Positions 8,912-17,970 of a DNA stretch of 64,000 nucleotides are shown in pieces. This DNA comes from Streptomyces marianii (GTDB lineage Bacteria > Actinomycetota > Actinomycetes > Streptomycetales > Streptomycetaceae). The DNA lies in the NCBI RefSeq assembly GCF_005795905.1, contig NZ_VAWE01000001.1:7567501-7631500 (forward strand), written 5' to 3'. The translations under genes and the position numbers were made by a program. How positions within the stretch are numbered: position 1 is the stretch's first letter; every line of letters starts with the position of its first letter. Below the pieces are notes generated by a model. That model saw only the letters and a program-made list of their open reading frames with translations. It was not told the origin of the DNA and did no database searches.

Positions 8912-9225
8912 TTTTGATCTCCAGGTCGGTCATCAAAGGATTTAAGACGTGCGCGGTCTGTGAAATGAAATGTAACTACAGTTCTCAGCGGCCAACGTCG
9001 CAAGTGTCGTTCGATGTTCTTCATCGCTATGCGGCGACCGTAGCGTCGAGTTTTGCTAGATTCGTTCGATGGGGTCGGGTTTCCAATGGCCAGCATGGGG
9101 GTCGCCCGTTGCGGTATTTCGAGATCTTCGCCGTTCCTCCACTTTCGGTGCCATAGGCGTTGTCCAGGCTGGCAGGTGTGGTGTACAGCGGCGAAGTCTC
9201 AGGACTTTCGAAACCAGGGGAGACG
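8912..9225. other. Intergenic stretch
   Basis: About 314 bp of lower-GC sequence upstream of the leftward alpha/beta hydrolase gene and the rightward 48-residue ORF. It presumably holds both promoters. I see no RNA gene, repeat or clear operator. Confidence 0.4.
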
Positions 9226-9372
9226 ATGTGCAATGTCAACAGTATAGAAGAAGCGGTCGGAGCCGACCTCGTCGGCGAAGATCGAGCCAGGATCTCGACA
9301 TTCCCGGACCAGTCACCTCGCGTACCGGACGAGTCCACGCCAGGAGCCGTTTATGGTGATTGCATTGTTTGA
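9226..9372 (+). CDS. Candidate 48-residue peptide ORF
   Basis: ATG 9226 is preceded by AGGGGAGA (9216-9223) at good spacing. The frame starts MCNVNSIEEAVGADLVGEDR and ends STPGAVYGDCIV. An acidic, helical-looking N-terminal half and a short C-terminal part with Pro, Gly, Tyr and a single Cys near the end give it the look of a leader-plus-core peptide. No RiPP-modifying enzyme is visible next to it, and an IS630 remnant follows, so it could be an orphan left by a deletion. No known family recognised. Confidence 0.35.
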   Translation: MCNVNSIEEAVGADLVGEDRARISTFPDQSPRVPDESTPGAVYGDCIV

Positions 9373-9539
9373 GCGGGCGGTGGCCCCCTCCGTGGAGTCG
9401 GTTGGTTGAAGCCGAGGGCCGGCGATCGCCACGTGACGAAGGCCGGTGTGCATCGCCGGCGCGGTCATGGCGATTTCCGGTTTCGAGCAGGCCCAGCCTG
9501 GTGCCGTGGCGGCGAACGCCGGGGTGGCGGAACGAGCGC

Positions 9540-9629
9540 GTGCGCGAGATCGATGACGACGACGGGCAACGGCTGCTGCGGATCTATCGCAGGGGTACCG
9601 GGTCGGTGGTGACCTGGCGCCGTGCGCAG
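9540..9629 (+). pseudogene. IS630-family transposase, N-terminal scrap
   Basis: The 30 codons from GTG 9540 read VREIDDDDGQRLLRI then RRGTGSVVTWRRAQ, which is the characteristic N-terminus of actinobacterial IS630-family transposases. Homology ends there, and the remaining helix-turn-helix and DDE domains are absent. The fragment lies against the stop of the TetR gene, so an insertion and deletion event shaped this junction. Confidence 0.65.
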
Positions 9630-9632
9630 ACG

Positions 9633-10214
9633 TCACCGCAGTCCCCGGAGGAGCAGTTCGATCAGCCGGCGGGGGTCGTAGCGGGCGTCGGTGTCCCGTC
9701 CGATGCAGAGGTTGCCGATGCCGCGCATGAGTTCGTAGGGCTGGATGCCGGGCCTGATGTCGCCGGCGTCGACCGCGGCGTCGAGTAGTTGGGCGCAGAC
9801 GGGCATCAGCCGGTCGAGGAAGTGGGTGTGCAGGGCGGCGAAGCGGTCGCTGTCGGACTGCAGGGCGTCCGCGAGCCCGTGCTTGGTGACCAGGAAGTCG
9901 ACGAAGAGGTCGACCCACTGGCGCAGTGCGTCGAACGGGGAGGCGGCGCCGGCCAGCAGGGTCGGGCCGGCCTCGGCGCACGCCTCGATCTGGTGGCGGT
10001 AGACCGCGGCGACGAGGTCCGCGCGGGTCGGGAAGTGGCGGTAGAGCGTCCCGAGCCCGACGCCCGCCCGGGCCGCGATCTCGCGGATCGGCGCATCGAC
10101 CCCCGAGGTCACGAAGACCTCCGCGGCTGCGTCGAGCAGCGTCTGCTGGTTGCGCACCGCGTCCGCCCGCTTGCTGCGGGATGACGCGCCTTCGGGCTGG
10201 CCTGCAGCGGGCAC
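9633..10214 (-). CDS. TetR-family repressor
   Basis: A 193-residue regulator with start GTG 10214. The N-terminal helix-turn-helix is clear (TLLDAAAEVF, then IREIAARAGVGLGTLYRHF), followed by an all-helical ligand-binding domain. An ATG at 10277 in frame would add 21 residues, but that region carries the promoter and operator of the divergent gene, so the GTG is preferred. The divergent alpha/beta-hydrolase gene and the palindrome in the shared region indicate that the two form a regulator/target pair. The inducer is unknown. Confidence 0.88.
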   Translation of the reverse strand: MPAAGQPEGASSRSKRADAVRNQQTLLDAAAEVFVTSGVDAPIREIAARAGVGLGTLYRHFPTRADLVAAVYRHQIEACAEAGPTLLAGAASPFDALRQWVDLFVDFLVTKHGLADALQSDSDRFAALHTHFLDRLMPVCAQLLDAAVDAGDIRPGIQPYELMRGIGNLCIGRDTDARYDPRRLIELLLRGLR

Positions 10215-10236
10215 CAGGTACTCCTTCCCAAGACCG

Positions 10237-10266
10237 TTGACTAAACGGATCGCCGATCCGTATCGT
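10237..10266 (+). promoter_or_regulatory. Promoter with embedded TetR operator
   Basis: TTGACT (10237-10242) and TATCGT (10261-10266) are 18 bp apart and face the hydrolase gene. The spacer holds a near-perfect 17-bp palindrome, ACGGATCG-C-CGATCCGT (10245-10261), and a partial repeat (ATCGATCCG) lies about 15 bp downstream. Binding of the TetR protein here would occlude RNA polymerase and could also control the repressor's own leftward promoter. Seen directly as sequence; the binding is inferred. Confidence 0.7.
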
Positions 10267-10370
10267 AAGTGGAACATCGATCCGCTTCAGCTTAGCCGAC
10301 AGCGGTCGCTCCGCCCTACCCCCGCCGGCCGAGACTCGCCGGCAGTGGGCCATCGAAAGGCACGCTCATC

Positions 10371-11330
10371 ATGAGTAACCCCGCTCGCGCAGTCGACGCC
10401 CCCGGCTCGCCCACCCCCGTCCTCTCGGTCAGCCCGGTGGTGCTCCCGGCCCCCGATCGCGCCGTGGACCTGCAGGTGCGCGTCACCGCCCCGCTGACCG
10501 GGAGCGAGCTTCCGGTGATCCTCCTCTCACACGGTCTCGGCTTCTCCAACAACCTCTCCTCGCTGAACGGTTACGCCCCTCTCGCCAACATCTGGGCGGC
10601 ACACGGCTTCGCGGTGATCCAGCCGACCCACCTGGACTCCAGGACGCTGAACCCGGATCCCGACACGTCCGAGGCCGCTGCGCACTGGCGCACCCGGGCC
10701 GAGGACATGAAACGCGTCCTCGACCGCCTCGACGAGATCGAGGCCGCCGTCCCGCAGCTCCCGGGGCGCCTGGATCGCAGCCGGGTCGCCGTGGCCGGGC
10801 ACTCGATGGGCGGGCACACCGCGAGCCTTCTGCTGGGCGCCCGCCTCACCGATCCGCACGACGGAACCGAGGTCGACCTGGTGGAGCCCCGGATCACGGC
10901 GGGCGTGCTGCTCGCCCCGCCCGGCCGGGGCGGTGACGCCCTCACCGAGTTCACCGTCGAGAACTACCCGTTCTTCCTGACCACGGACTTCTCCACGATG
11001 ACCGCGCCCGTGCTCGTCGTTGCCGGCGACAGGGACGACTCCGCCTTCCTGACGGTCGCCGGACCGGCCTGGCACGCCGATCCGTACAGGCTCTCCCCCG
11101 GCCCCAAGTCACTGCTCACCCTGCACGACGCGGAGCACGGGCTCGGTGGGGTCTCGGGATACGACGTCGCCGAAACCACGGACGAGAATCCCGAGCGGGT
11201 CGCCGCAGTCGCACGGCTCGCCTGCGCCTACCTTCGCAGCGAGCTCTACCCCGGGGACGCCGCCTGGCAGGCTGCCCGTGACGCCCTGGCCTCCGGCCCC
11301 GACCCGCTCGGACGGATCGAATCCAAGTAG
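10371..11330 (+). CDS. Alpha/beta hydrolase, PAF-acetylhydrolase/chlorophyllase-like
   Basis: A 319-residue cytosolic-looking hydrolase from ATG 10371. The oxyanion region reads VILLSHGLGFSNN, the nucleophile elbow is GHSMGGH with Ser145, the acid is in VLVVAGDRDDSAF, and the catalytic His is probably in LTLHDAEHGLGG. The sequence resembles actinobacterial esterases annotated as platelet-activating-factor acetylhydrolase-like or chlorophyllase-like. It is divergent from the TetR gene and its promoter carries the operator, so expression is probably induced by a compound that this enzyme hydrolyses or detoxifies. The substrate is unknown. Confidence 0.85.
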   Translation: MSNPARAVDAPGSPTPVLSVSPVVLPAPDRAVDLQVRVTAPLTGSELPVILLSHGLGFSNNLSSLNGYAPLANIWAAHGFAVIQPTHLDSRTLNPDPDTSEAAAHWRTRAEDMKRVLDRLDEIEAAVPQLPGRLDRSRVAVAGHSMGGHTASLLLGARLTDPHDGTEVDLVEPRITAGVLLAPPGRGGDALTEFTVENYPFFLTTDFSTMTAPVLVVAGDRDDSAFLTVAGPAWHADPYRLSPGPKSLLTLHDAEHGLGGVSGYDVAETTDENPERVAAVARLACAYLRSELYPGDAAWQAARDALASGPDPLGRIESK

Positions 11331-11584
11331 GCCGAGGCCGGGCAGGCCCACCGGCCGAAGCGCCGCAGAAGGCATGGGCGTGGCCCTGTAATCGGCCGGG
11401 GTCCATCAGGACTGCTTCCGCCGCTCTCTGGCCGCCGTGGCCAGTACGGGCTACGGCGTCATGGCCGTCGTCCTGCACCGTCTCGGCTCACCGCAGGGCG
11501 TCGCGGACTATCTCGCGTTCTGTCTGACCCTGGTCGTACGCACGGCGGCGGGCTGCTTTCGGATCGGCGACGGGGCCGGGGATG

Positions 11585-11820
11585 CAGGGCTCCGGCAAAG
11601 TCGTGATCATGCTGTCAGGAGCAGATTGATGGGGCGGTTGGTGTCTCGGGCGTGGTGCCGTAGGGCGGCTGCGATGTTGTGGTGTCCGTTCAGGCGGAGC
11701 AGGGTGATCGTGGTGTTGCGCAGGCTGGCCATGACGCGAGGGGTGTTGCCGGTGCGGACCTGGGAGCGGTCTTCGTTGAAGGTGACGTCGCGGACCCAGT
11801 GCAGGCGGTTGTACGAGTCG
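11585..11820 (-). pseudogene. ISAs1-family element end with transposase C-terminal fragment
   Basis: Leftward reading gives [36 protein letters not shown] and [12 protein letters not shown] before a stop at 11607-11609. This is the C-terminus of ISAs1-family DDE transposases. The element's end follows as CAGGGCTCCGGCAAAGT from 11585. The rest of the transposase is missing because the 3' part of a group II intron abuts it at about 11820, consistent with the intron having inserted into this transposase gene. A second copy of the same end sequence lies at 21955-21971. Confidence 0.75.
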
Positions 11821-11821
11821 G

Positions 11822-11909
11822 CCAGGGGCGCGTTTCCGCCGTTTCTGGCGGGCGTTTCCCCTGGCCGCTCGTCCGAACCCGGCGTGCCAGTTTCCCGGCA
11901 CCGGGCTCT
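11822..11909 (-). ncRNA. Group II intron domains V and VI
   Basis: On the minus strand, 11909-11875 forms the 34-35 nt domain V hairpin (GAGCCCGGTGCCGG, GAAA-type loop, GGCACGCCGGGTTC), the catalytic heart of bacterial group II introns. It is followed by a second hairpin at about 11863-11822 that matches domain VI (CCAGGGG pairing with CCCCTGG). They lie in the expected place just after the intron-encoded protein and before the ISAs1 exon. With the 5' half of the intron missing, this ribozyme cannot splice or retrohome in cis. Confidence 0.7.
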
Positions 11910-11920
11910 CTACGAGTCCC

Positions 11921-12667
11921 TCAAGCGGTGGTGTGGGCTGGTCGTCCGGACCACGGGGTGGGGATGGTGTTGCCCCGGTAGCGGTATCGCCGGATGGGTA
12001 CCTTCGCGGGGTTGAACAGTTCCACACCATCGGCGGTGAATCCCCACCGGTTGTGGGGGCTGCCGTAGGTGCGGGTGATCCATCTCCAGTGCCGGCGCCG
12101 GTGGCGTCGGCGTAGCCACTTCCATACGCGGTGCCACAGGTGGTGTTCCAGCTCACTGAAAGTGATCTTGGATGCGCCGTGGCGGAAGTAGGCGGTCCAG
12201 CCCCGGAGGGTCTGCCCGAGGAGGGTGAAGACCGTGCCGGGGTCGATGTTCATCGTCTGTCGTCCGGTCAGTTCCTTGACCCGGGACCGGACCGACTTGA
12301 CGGCCTTGTCGCTGGGATAGGTGTAGACCATGCGGCGGTTCGAGCCCCATTGGACGTGGCGCTGGATGTGCCAGCCCAGGAAGTCGAAACCGCCGTCAAT
12401 ATGGACGGTTCGGGTCTTGCCCTCGGCCAGACGCAGCCCGATGGTGGCGGCGACGTCTGCGACCTCGTCGCGGAGCGCTTCAGCGTGCTCCCGGGTGCCT
12501 AACACCATCACTGCGAGGTCGTCGGCGTACCGGACAAGCCGGTAAGTCGCTCCTCCTTCGCGGCGGTGGCGGCGCCGGTGCCATTCCTTGGAAAGGCTTC
12601 GTCGCTTCGCGTCGAAGTGCTCGTCGATCACGCCCAGGGCGATGTTCGCGAGCAGCGGGGACAGCAC
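11921..12667 (-). pseudogene. Group II intron reverse transcriptase/maturase, 5'-truncated
   Basis: About 248 codons of an intron-encoded protein. The frame begins inside the palm (GGVLSPLLANI), contains the RT active site YADD in RLVRYADDLAVMV, and then has the thumb and maturase region (FDFLGWHIQRH, GWTAYFRHGASK, LEHHLWHRVWKWLRRRH) and the C-terminal GIIM-like tail (SPHNRWGFTADG). The first fingers-domain half is missing: the frame is cut at 12671 by the inverted end of a serine-recombinase transposon, within the codons of the P-Q-G-G motif. The intron is therefore dead. Confidence 0.88.
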
Positions 12668-12671
12668 GCCC

Positions 12672-12875
12672 CCAACGCAATGGATAACTCAGGCGCGTGT
12701 CACCCTCCGTATCGGTGACGTGATGTTGTCGATCACCCTCGGTGGCCTGTTCGCGGACCGGGATGCGGTGCCGGATGGTGATCTTTTCGGGACCGATGAG
12801 GACGTCCTTGACCAGGAGCCGCAGGACGCGCTGACGCTCGGGGACCTCGGCCGTGGCGGTTTTGCCGCGGAGCTG
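12672..12875 (-). pseudogene. Serine recombinase C-terminal fragment with transposon end
   Basis: Minus-strand translation from 12875 gives QLRGKTATAEVPERQRVL, RLLVKDVLIGPEKITIRHR and IPVREQ, the C-terminal coiled segment of large resolvase-type serine recombinases with a zinc ribbon. The fragment ends at an inverted repeat (CCATTGCGTTGGGGG, minus strand) that is the reverse complement of the sequence at 19681-19696. That marks it as the 3' end of the transposon type whose 5' end lies at 19681. Its upstream side is cut by the IS1182 copy at 12876. Confidence 0.65.
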
Positions 12876-12977
12876 GACTCTGTTGCTGAATTGCCTGCAG
12901 GGGCACTGGACAGTTCGGCATGATCATTAGTGCGGTCGTTGTGTCTGCCCCGATCGCAGGGGGTCGGTGTGGTGTCC

Positions 12978-14737
12978 ATGCGACCGGGGGGATTGCCGCC
13001 TGTTCCGGAACAGACCGCCAGGACGGCCCGCGCCGCCTTTCCCGGTGGCAGCCTGCCCATGCGCCTGCGTGACCACCTTGCCGAAGTCTTCGACGACGCG
13101 TTGTTCACCGATGCCTTTCCCGACCGCGGTACTCCCGCCCAGTCCCCGGCGCTGCTTGCCCTGGTGACGGTGCTGCAGTTCACCGAGAACCTCACCGACC
13201 GGCAGGCCGCGGACGCGTCACGGGACCGCCTGTCGTGGAAGTACGCGCTGGGCGCGGAGCTGTCCGATGCCGGCTTCGACTTCTCCGCGTTGTCGAGGTT
13301 CCGTGCCCGGCTGGCCGGCATGGCCTGGAACGGATCCTCTTCGACAGGCTCGTAGAGTACTGCCGCGAGGCCGGGCTGATCAAGGCCGGTGGCAAGCAGC
13401 GTACCGACTCCACCCACGTGCTCAGCGCGGTCCGTGACCTGAACCGCACCGAGCTGGCCGGGGAGAGTGTGCGGGCCGCTCTGGAGGCGCTGGCGGTGGC
13501 GGCGCCGTCCTGGCTGGCCGGGGCGATCGATGTCGCCGAGTTCGCCGAACGCTACGGGCCGCGCGTCGACGGCTGGACGATGCCGGGCTCGAAGACCAAG
13601 CGGGACCGGCTCGCCCAGGTCTTCGGCCAGGACGCGCTGGCCCTGTGCCGGGCGGCCTGGTCCGATACCGCCCCGGTGTGGGTCCGTGAGATCGAGGCGG
13701 TGGCCCTGTTGCGGCAGGTCATGGTGCAGACCTACATCGTCCGCACCGATGCCCGGGGACGTGAGGTGATCAAGAAGCGGGACGCCGACGACAGCGGGGT
13801 CCCGCCCGGCCATATCCGCCTGGCCTCCCCCTACGCCCCCGACGCCCGCTGGTCGGCCAAGGGCGATGACCTCTTCTGGCTCGGATACAAGGTTCACCTC
13901 ACCGAGACCTGCGACACCCTCCCCGAAGCCGAAGCCGAAGCCGAAGCCGAAGCCGAAGCCGAAGCCGAAGCCGAAGCCGAAGCCGAAGCCGAAGCCGAAG
14001 CCGTGAGGCTTCCATTACGGCTGATCACGGACGTTCACACCACTGAGGCGACCGTTCCGGACGTCAAGGCCACCGCGCCCGTCCAGCAGAACCTGGCCGA
14101 GCGGCAGGTCGCACCGGGCGAGCACTACCTCGACTCCGGATACGCCTCCGTCGACCTGGTCGTGGAAGCGGCGGGCCGGGGCATCGGCATGGTCACCCCA
14201 CTCCTGGCCGACCACTCGCACCAGGCCAAGGCCGCCGAGGGCTTCGACAAGAGCGCCTTCCGCGTCGACTGGAGGGCCCGCCAGGTCCACTGTCCCCAGG
14301 GGGCCACCAGCGCCGGCTGGTACCCGGTCGTCCAGCATGGCCGCGACGCCATCGTGATCGACTTCGCCCGGGCCGACTGCAGGCCCTGCCCCTCCCAGGC
14401 CACATGCACCACCTCCATCCGCGGCACCCGCATGCTCACCCTGCGGCCTCGTGAACTCCACGAACGCACCACCACAGCCCGCGCCGAGCAGGACACCGAG
14501 TCCTGGAGGGCCAAGTACGCCCTCCGCGCGGGCATCGAGGGCACCGTCAACCAGGCCCTCGACGTCACCGGCATCCGCCGGGCCCGCTACCGCGGCCTGC
14601 CGAAAGTCACCCCCCAACACGCCTTCTCCGCCACCGCTGTCAACATCGTCCGCCTCGACGCCTGGTGGACCACCGACCCCCTACGCAAGCCTCGCACCAG
14701 CCGACTGGAACGCCTCAGCCACCAGCTCGCCAGCTGA
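12978..14737 (+). pseudogene. IS1182-family transposase with 1-bp frameshift
   Basis: The frame opens MRPGGLPPVPEQTARTA and runs to FSALSRFRARLAG, where one G is missing at about 13316-13319 compared with the intact copy (which reads RARLVGHGLERTLFDRL). The remainder continues in another frame from HGLERILFDRLVEYCREAG through the IS1182 DDE domain (GKQRTDSTHVLSAVRD) to a stop at 14735-14737. Unless rescued by ribosomal frameshifting, the protein is not made. It differs from the intact copy also by a longer Glu-Ala repeat. Confidence 0.88.
13925..14002 (+). repeat. Hexanucleotide repeat (GAAGCC)13 inside transposase
   Basis: Thirteen perfect tandem GAAGCC units encode Glu-Ala repeats between TCDTLP and VRLPLRLITDV. 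The other IS copy has seven units at the same place, so the tract has expanded or contracted by slippage in whole codon pairs. Confidence 0.97.
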
Positions 14738-14756
14738 CGAATTCAGCAACAGAGTC

Positions 14757-15116
14757 GTCGTCGACGCTGCGGGTGGACACGCCATGGACGTATGCCTCGA
14801 TGATGACGGCGTAGAGGGCCTGGTCGACGCGGCGCCTGCGCTCGAGGAGGCTGGGGAAGAAGGTGCCGGCGCGGAGTTTGGGGATCGCGAGTTCCAGGTC
14901 GCCGGCCTGGGTGGTCAGGGTCCGTTCGCGGTGGCCGTTGCGATAGGCGGTGCGGGTCTCGGTGTGCTCGCCCCATGCGGCACCGATGTGCTGTGTCGCC
15001 TCGGCTTCTATCAGTTCTTGCAGGACTCGTTCGGCCGCGGACCGGACGATCTCCAGTCCGTCCGCCGAGCGCAGTGACTCCAGAAGGCGGAGCAGGTCAT
15101 CATGGGCCAGGGCCAT
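14757..15116 (-). pseudogene. IS256-family transposase, N-terminal half
   Basis: About 120 codons from ATG 15116: MALAHDDLLRLLESLR, then EATQHIGAAWGEHTETRTAY, RNGHRERTLTTQAGDLEL and GVSTRSVDD. These are the N-terminal blocks of IS256/Mutator-type transposases up to the start of the catalytic domain. It is truncated at the right end of IS1182 copy 1, and the DDE domain is not found on the other side, so this is a deletion or rearrangement remnant. Confidence 0.85.
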
Positions 15117-15239
15117 CGTGCACCTCCCGGTCGGATTCACCGTTCACCGCGGAGAGTTGCACGGTGGCCCGTCCTCGTTCAGGGCGCACGAGCGGTCCAC
15201 CAGGGGCAACGCGGTGGCGAGCTGGGGGCGCACATCGGC

Positions 15240-15602
15240 CAAGAACGACTACACCACACCACGGGACGCCATCCAGAGCTGCCCGAGTCGAAGCGGGCCG
15301 GGGTGGGCAAGGCGGTCGGCTACCTGCGGGCGAAACTGCCGTATCTGAGCTACGACACCGCGCTGGAGGAGGGCTGGCCGATCGCCACCGGCGTGATCGA
15401 AGGCGCCTGCCGGCACCTGGTCAAGGACCGGATGGACATCACCGGCGCCCGCTGGGGGCTGGAGGGCGCGGAGGCCGTCCTCAAACTGCGCGCCGCGCTG
15501 AGCAACGGCGACTTCGACGCGTACTGGGAATACCACATGCAACGCGAACACCTGCGCATCCATGCGATCCGCTACCGCGACACCCTCGAACTCACGGCAT
15601 GA
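15240..15602 (+). pseudogene. ISKra4-family transposase, C-terminal fragment
   Basis: The frame ending at 15602 contains KAVGYLRAKLPYLSYDTALEE, GWPIATGVIEGACRHLVKDR and MDITGARWGLEGAEAVLKLR, the highly conserved C-terminal blocks of ISKra4-family transposases. The N-terminal and first catalytic parts are missing. It lies between the IS256 remnant and the decarboxylase gene and marks the left border of the decarboxylase/permease island. Confidence 0.8.
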
Positions 15603-15718
15603 TCACAGTCCCTCAAAGCGAACTACACCCAATCCGGTTCCATAGCAGCCTCCTGCACGGGGACACCTACCCGAGTTGCCCGACCTCTCCAGGCGCGGAA
15701 GGATGGGGGTGGGTGACT

Positions 15719-15754
15719 ACTGATCTGACGACAACGACGGTTCGCCAGATCAGT
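15719..15754. repeat. Inverted repeat upstream of the decarboxylase gene
   Basis: Perfect 9-bp arms ACTGATCTG (15719-15727) and CAGATCAGT (15746-15754) separated by 18 bp, 133 bp before the decarboxylase start. It could be an operator for that gene or the outer end of a mobile element; the sequence does not decide. Confidence 0.45.
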
Positions 15755-15886
15755 GCTTGCAGTGATCCGCCCTGCTGGATGCGACGCCGGTCGGACGGAC
15801 GGCGTGCCTCCGGGTACTGCGTCGACTCCCTTTTCCTGGCGGTCGGCACCTCTTACCAGGCAGCATGTTCACGTCTGGAGTAGCAG

Positions 15887-17533
15887 TTGACTTTGCGGTA
15901 CCAGGACATCCTTGCGGGCCTGCGCGACGCGTTTCCCCAGCCCGTGAGTGCACCCTTCCATGACTCCTACGTCGCCCACACCGTCCTGCGCGCACTCGAC
16001 GGACTGGACGACCTCAAGAACGACACGCCCCTGCTCGGCCACCGTGAGGACCTGGACTACGACACGGCTCGCGCGACCACACTCGCGGAGGAGGGCGAGC
16101 CGCTGGAAGCAGTGGTCGCCGAGTTGGTTTCCTATTTCGAAGGTTTCACCATCTGGGGCCACCCACACACGCAGCAGAACGTCATACCACCTGCGACCAT
16201 CCCCTCGGTCGTCGGCATGACACTCGCACACATGTACAACCCGAACATCGTCTCGGACGAGTACAGTCATCGCGTCGCCGTGGCCGAAGTCGAAGTGGTG
16301 GCGGCATGCTCGTCGCTGCTTGGCTACACACCGCATCAGGCGGGCGGGCTGTTCACGTTCGGCGGCACCGCAACGAACCTCTACGGCGTCAAGGTCGGGC
16401 TGGAGAAGGCCCAGCCCGGCGCGATGAACACCGGCACTCGCGACGAACTCGTGACCTTCGCCAGTGACCGCAGCCACTACTGCCGAATCACCGTCGCGGG
16501 TTGGCTGGGTATCGGAACGGACAACTCGATCGCCGTACCCACCAACAACCGAAGCGAGATGGACGTCGGAGCGCTGCGCAGCGCCATGGAACAGGCCATC
16601 AGCGCAGGCAAGAAGATAGCCGCCGTCATCTGCACGATTGGCACGACCGATGCCTTCGGTATCGACGACCTGGAAGCCGTTGTCCGAACGCGCGACGAAC
16701 TGGTGGAGAAGCACAGTTTGTCGTACAAGCCTCACGTCCACGCCGACGCGGTGAGCGGCTGGGCGTGGTCCGTGTTCAACGACTACGATTTCGAGGCGAA
16801 CCCGCTGGGATTCAAACCGCTCACGATCCGGGCACTCTCGGACGCCAGCCATCGCATCAAGGCGCTCAGCATGGCTGACTCCGTGGGCGTCGACTTCCAC
16901 AAGACCGGCTTCACGCCGTACATCTGCAGTCTCATCCTGTTCAAGGACGGCCGCGACCTGCAACTGCTCGGCAGGGAACCCGAGACGATGCCGATGCTCT
17001 ACCAGCACGGCGACTACCACCCGGGGCTGTACACACTGGAAACCTCGCGCATGGGCGGCAGCGCCCTGGCGGCCCTCGCGAATCTCCGTCTGTTCGGCAA
17101 GCAGGGCTGGCGAGCCGTACTCGGGCACCTCATCGATCTTTCGCAGCATCTGCGTGAGCAACTGGCGGGGCAGCCGCGTATCCGTGTGCTCAATCGGGAG
17201 AGCCTCGGCATCGTCACGCTGTTCCGCGCCTATCCCGACGGAGTCGACACCTTCGACATAGAGGAGCGTGAGCTGAGTGACCCGGCCATGCGGGAGGAGG
17301 TCCGCGCCCACAACGAATACAACCGCCGCGTCGCCGACTACCTGCATGACCGGGCCATGCACGGCCTGGGCGTTGCCATCTCTCGAACGGAGGCCTATCA
17401 GGAGACTCACTACGGTGAGCCGGTTCTGGCACTGAAGTCCTACCTCGTTTCGCCGTTCGATGACGAGGCGAGCGTGGAGCTGGTGGTGCAGAACGTGCTT
17501 CAGGCACGCCAGGCGCTCGCCCAGGAGGACTGA
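15887..17533 (+). CDS. Group II PLP-dependent amino acid decarboxylase
   Basis: A 548-residue enzyme from TTG 15887 with GGAG 6 nt upstream. It shows the group II decarboxylase fold: FTIWGHPHTQQNVIP near the N-terminus, GLFTFGGTATNLYGVK, the cofactor-contacting HVHADAVSGWAWSVF and the PLP lysine in VGVDFHKTGFTPYICS. The family decarboxylates amino acids such as glutamate, tyrosine, tryptophan or valine; the substrate cannot be assigned by eye. The length is slightly above bacterial aromatic decarboxylases. An amino acid permease gene follows, suggesting an uptake/decarboxylation/export unit. Codon use is more mixed than in neighbouring core genes, and transposase remnants flank it, pointing to horizontal transfer. 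A separate promoter probably lies in the 280 bp upstream. Confidence 0.85.
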   Translation: MTLRYQDILAGLRDAFPQPVSAPFHDSYVAHTVLRALDGLDDLKNDTPLLGHREDLDYDTARATTLAEEGEPLEAVVAELVSYFEGFTIWGHPHTQQNVIPPATIPSVVGMTLAHMYNPNIVSDEYSHRVAVAEVEVVAACSSLLGYTPHQAGGLFTFGGTATNLYGVKVGLEKAQPGAMNTGTRDELVTFASDRSHYCRITVAGWLGIGTDNSIAVPTNNRSEMDVGALRSAMEQAISAGKKIAAVICTIGTTDAFGIDDLEAVVRTRDELVEKHSLSYKPHVHADAVSGWAWSVFNDYDFEANPLGFKPLTIRALSDASHRIKALSMADSVGVDFHKTGFTPYICSLILFKDGRDLQLLGREPETMPMLYQHGDYHPGLYTLETSRMGGSALAALANLRLFGKQGWRAVLGHLIDLSQHLREQLAGQPRIRVLNRESLGIVTLFRAYPDGVDTFDIEERELSDPAMREEVRAHNEYNRRVADYLHDRAMHGLGVAISRTEAYQETHYGEPVLALKSYLVSPFDDEASVELVVQNVLQARQALAQED

Positions 17534-17970
17534 CGCCGCAGTCTTCATCGGATGACCTCGACCGCTCACGCCAGCGCCGTAGCCGTCGCCCTTCGGGCCC
17601 GTTGGCCCGCACGCCGCCGGCAAGGCCGCGCCGTCTCCTTCGGCCGGTCGTGCGGTGGCCCTGTGTCATATTCGGCGACCGAAGACATTCCCCCGCCTGC
17701 CGCGTAACCGGCCATCCGTCGGGCCCCGCGCGGCGCGCACGCGCGTCCCTTCGACGGGTTCAGCAACCGCCCCGCTTCGTGCGCGAAACAGCGGCCGCGG
17801 AATCAGAAGGGGGAACTGCGCGTGGTGTTGCCGGCACCACCGGCGATCACCCCTCTATCGTGCGGGGAAGGAGCGACGTGACGCCGCCCCTCGCCGCCTC
17901 TTTCGCCCCTCACTTCGCCCATCGGCTGGTCCCGCGGCGTCTCCGCCGTCACTGATGGAAGAGGGAGAGT
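17534..17970. other. Intergenic stretch
   Basis: 437 bp between decarboxylase and permease. Short frames are present on both strands but none shows a ribosome-binding site with protein-like composition. No RNA gene recognised. The length suggests a separate promoter for the permease, whose site GAAGAGGGAGAG (17958-17969) abuts its TTG start. Confidence 0.4.

Larger units (their letters stand above)
12876..14756 (+). mobile_element. IS1182-family insertion sequence, copy 1 (transposase frameshifted)
   Basis: Bounded by 17-bp inverted repeats, GACTCTGTTGCTGAATT (12876-12892) and AATTCAGCAACAGAGTC (14740-14756). It is 1,881 bp, nearly identical to the second copy at 21975-23819 in the opposite orientation. 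The flanks do not share a target duplication: the left side is a serine-recombinase fragment and the right side an IS256 transposase fragment. Either the duplication was lost or rearrangement occurred through this copy. Confidence 0.9.

Noticed and set aside
13925..14002. Tandem repeat considered as a CRISPR array.
   Set aside because: Units are 6 bp, perfect, without spacers, and lie inside a transposase reading frame.
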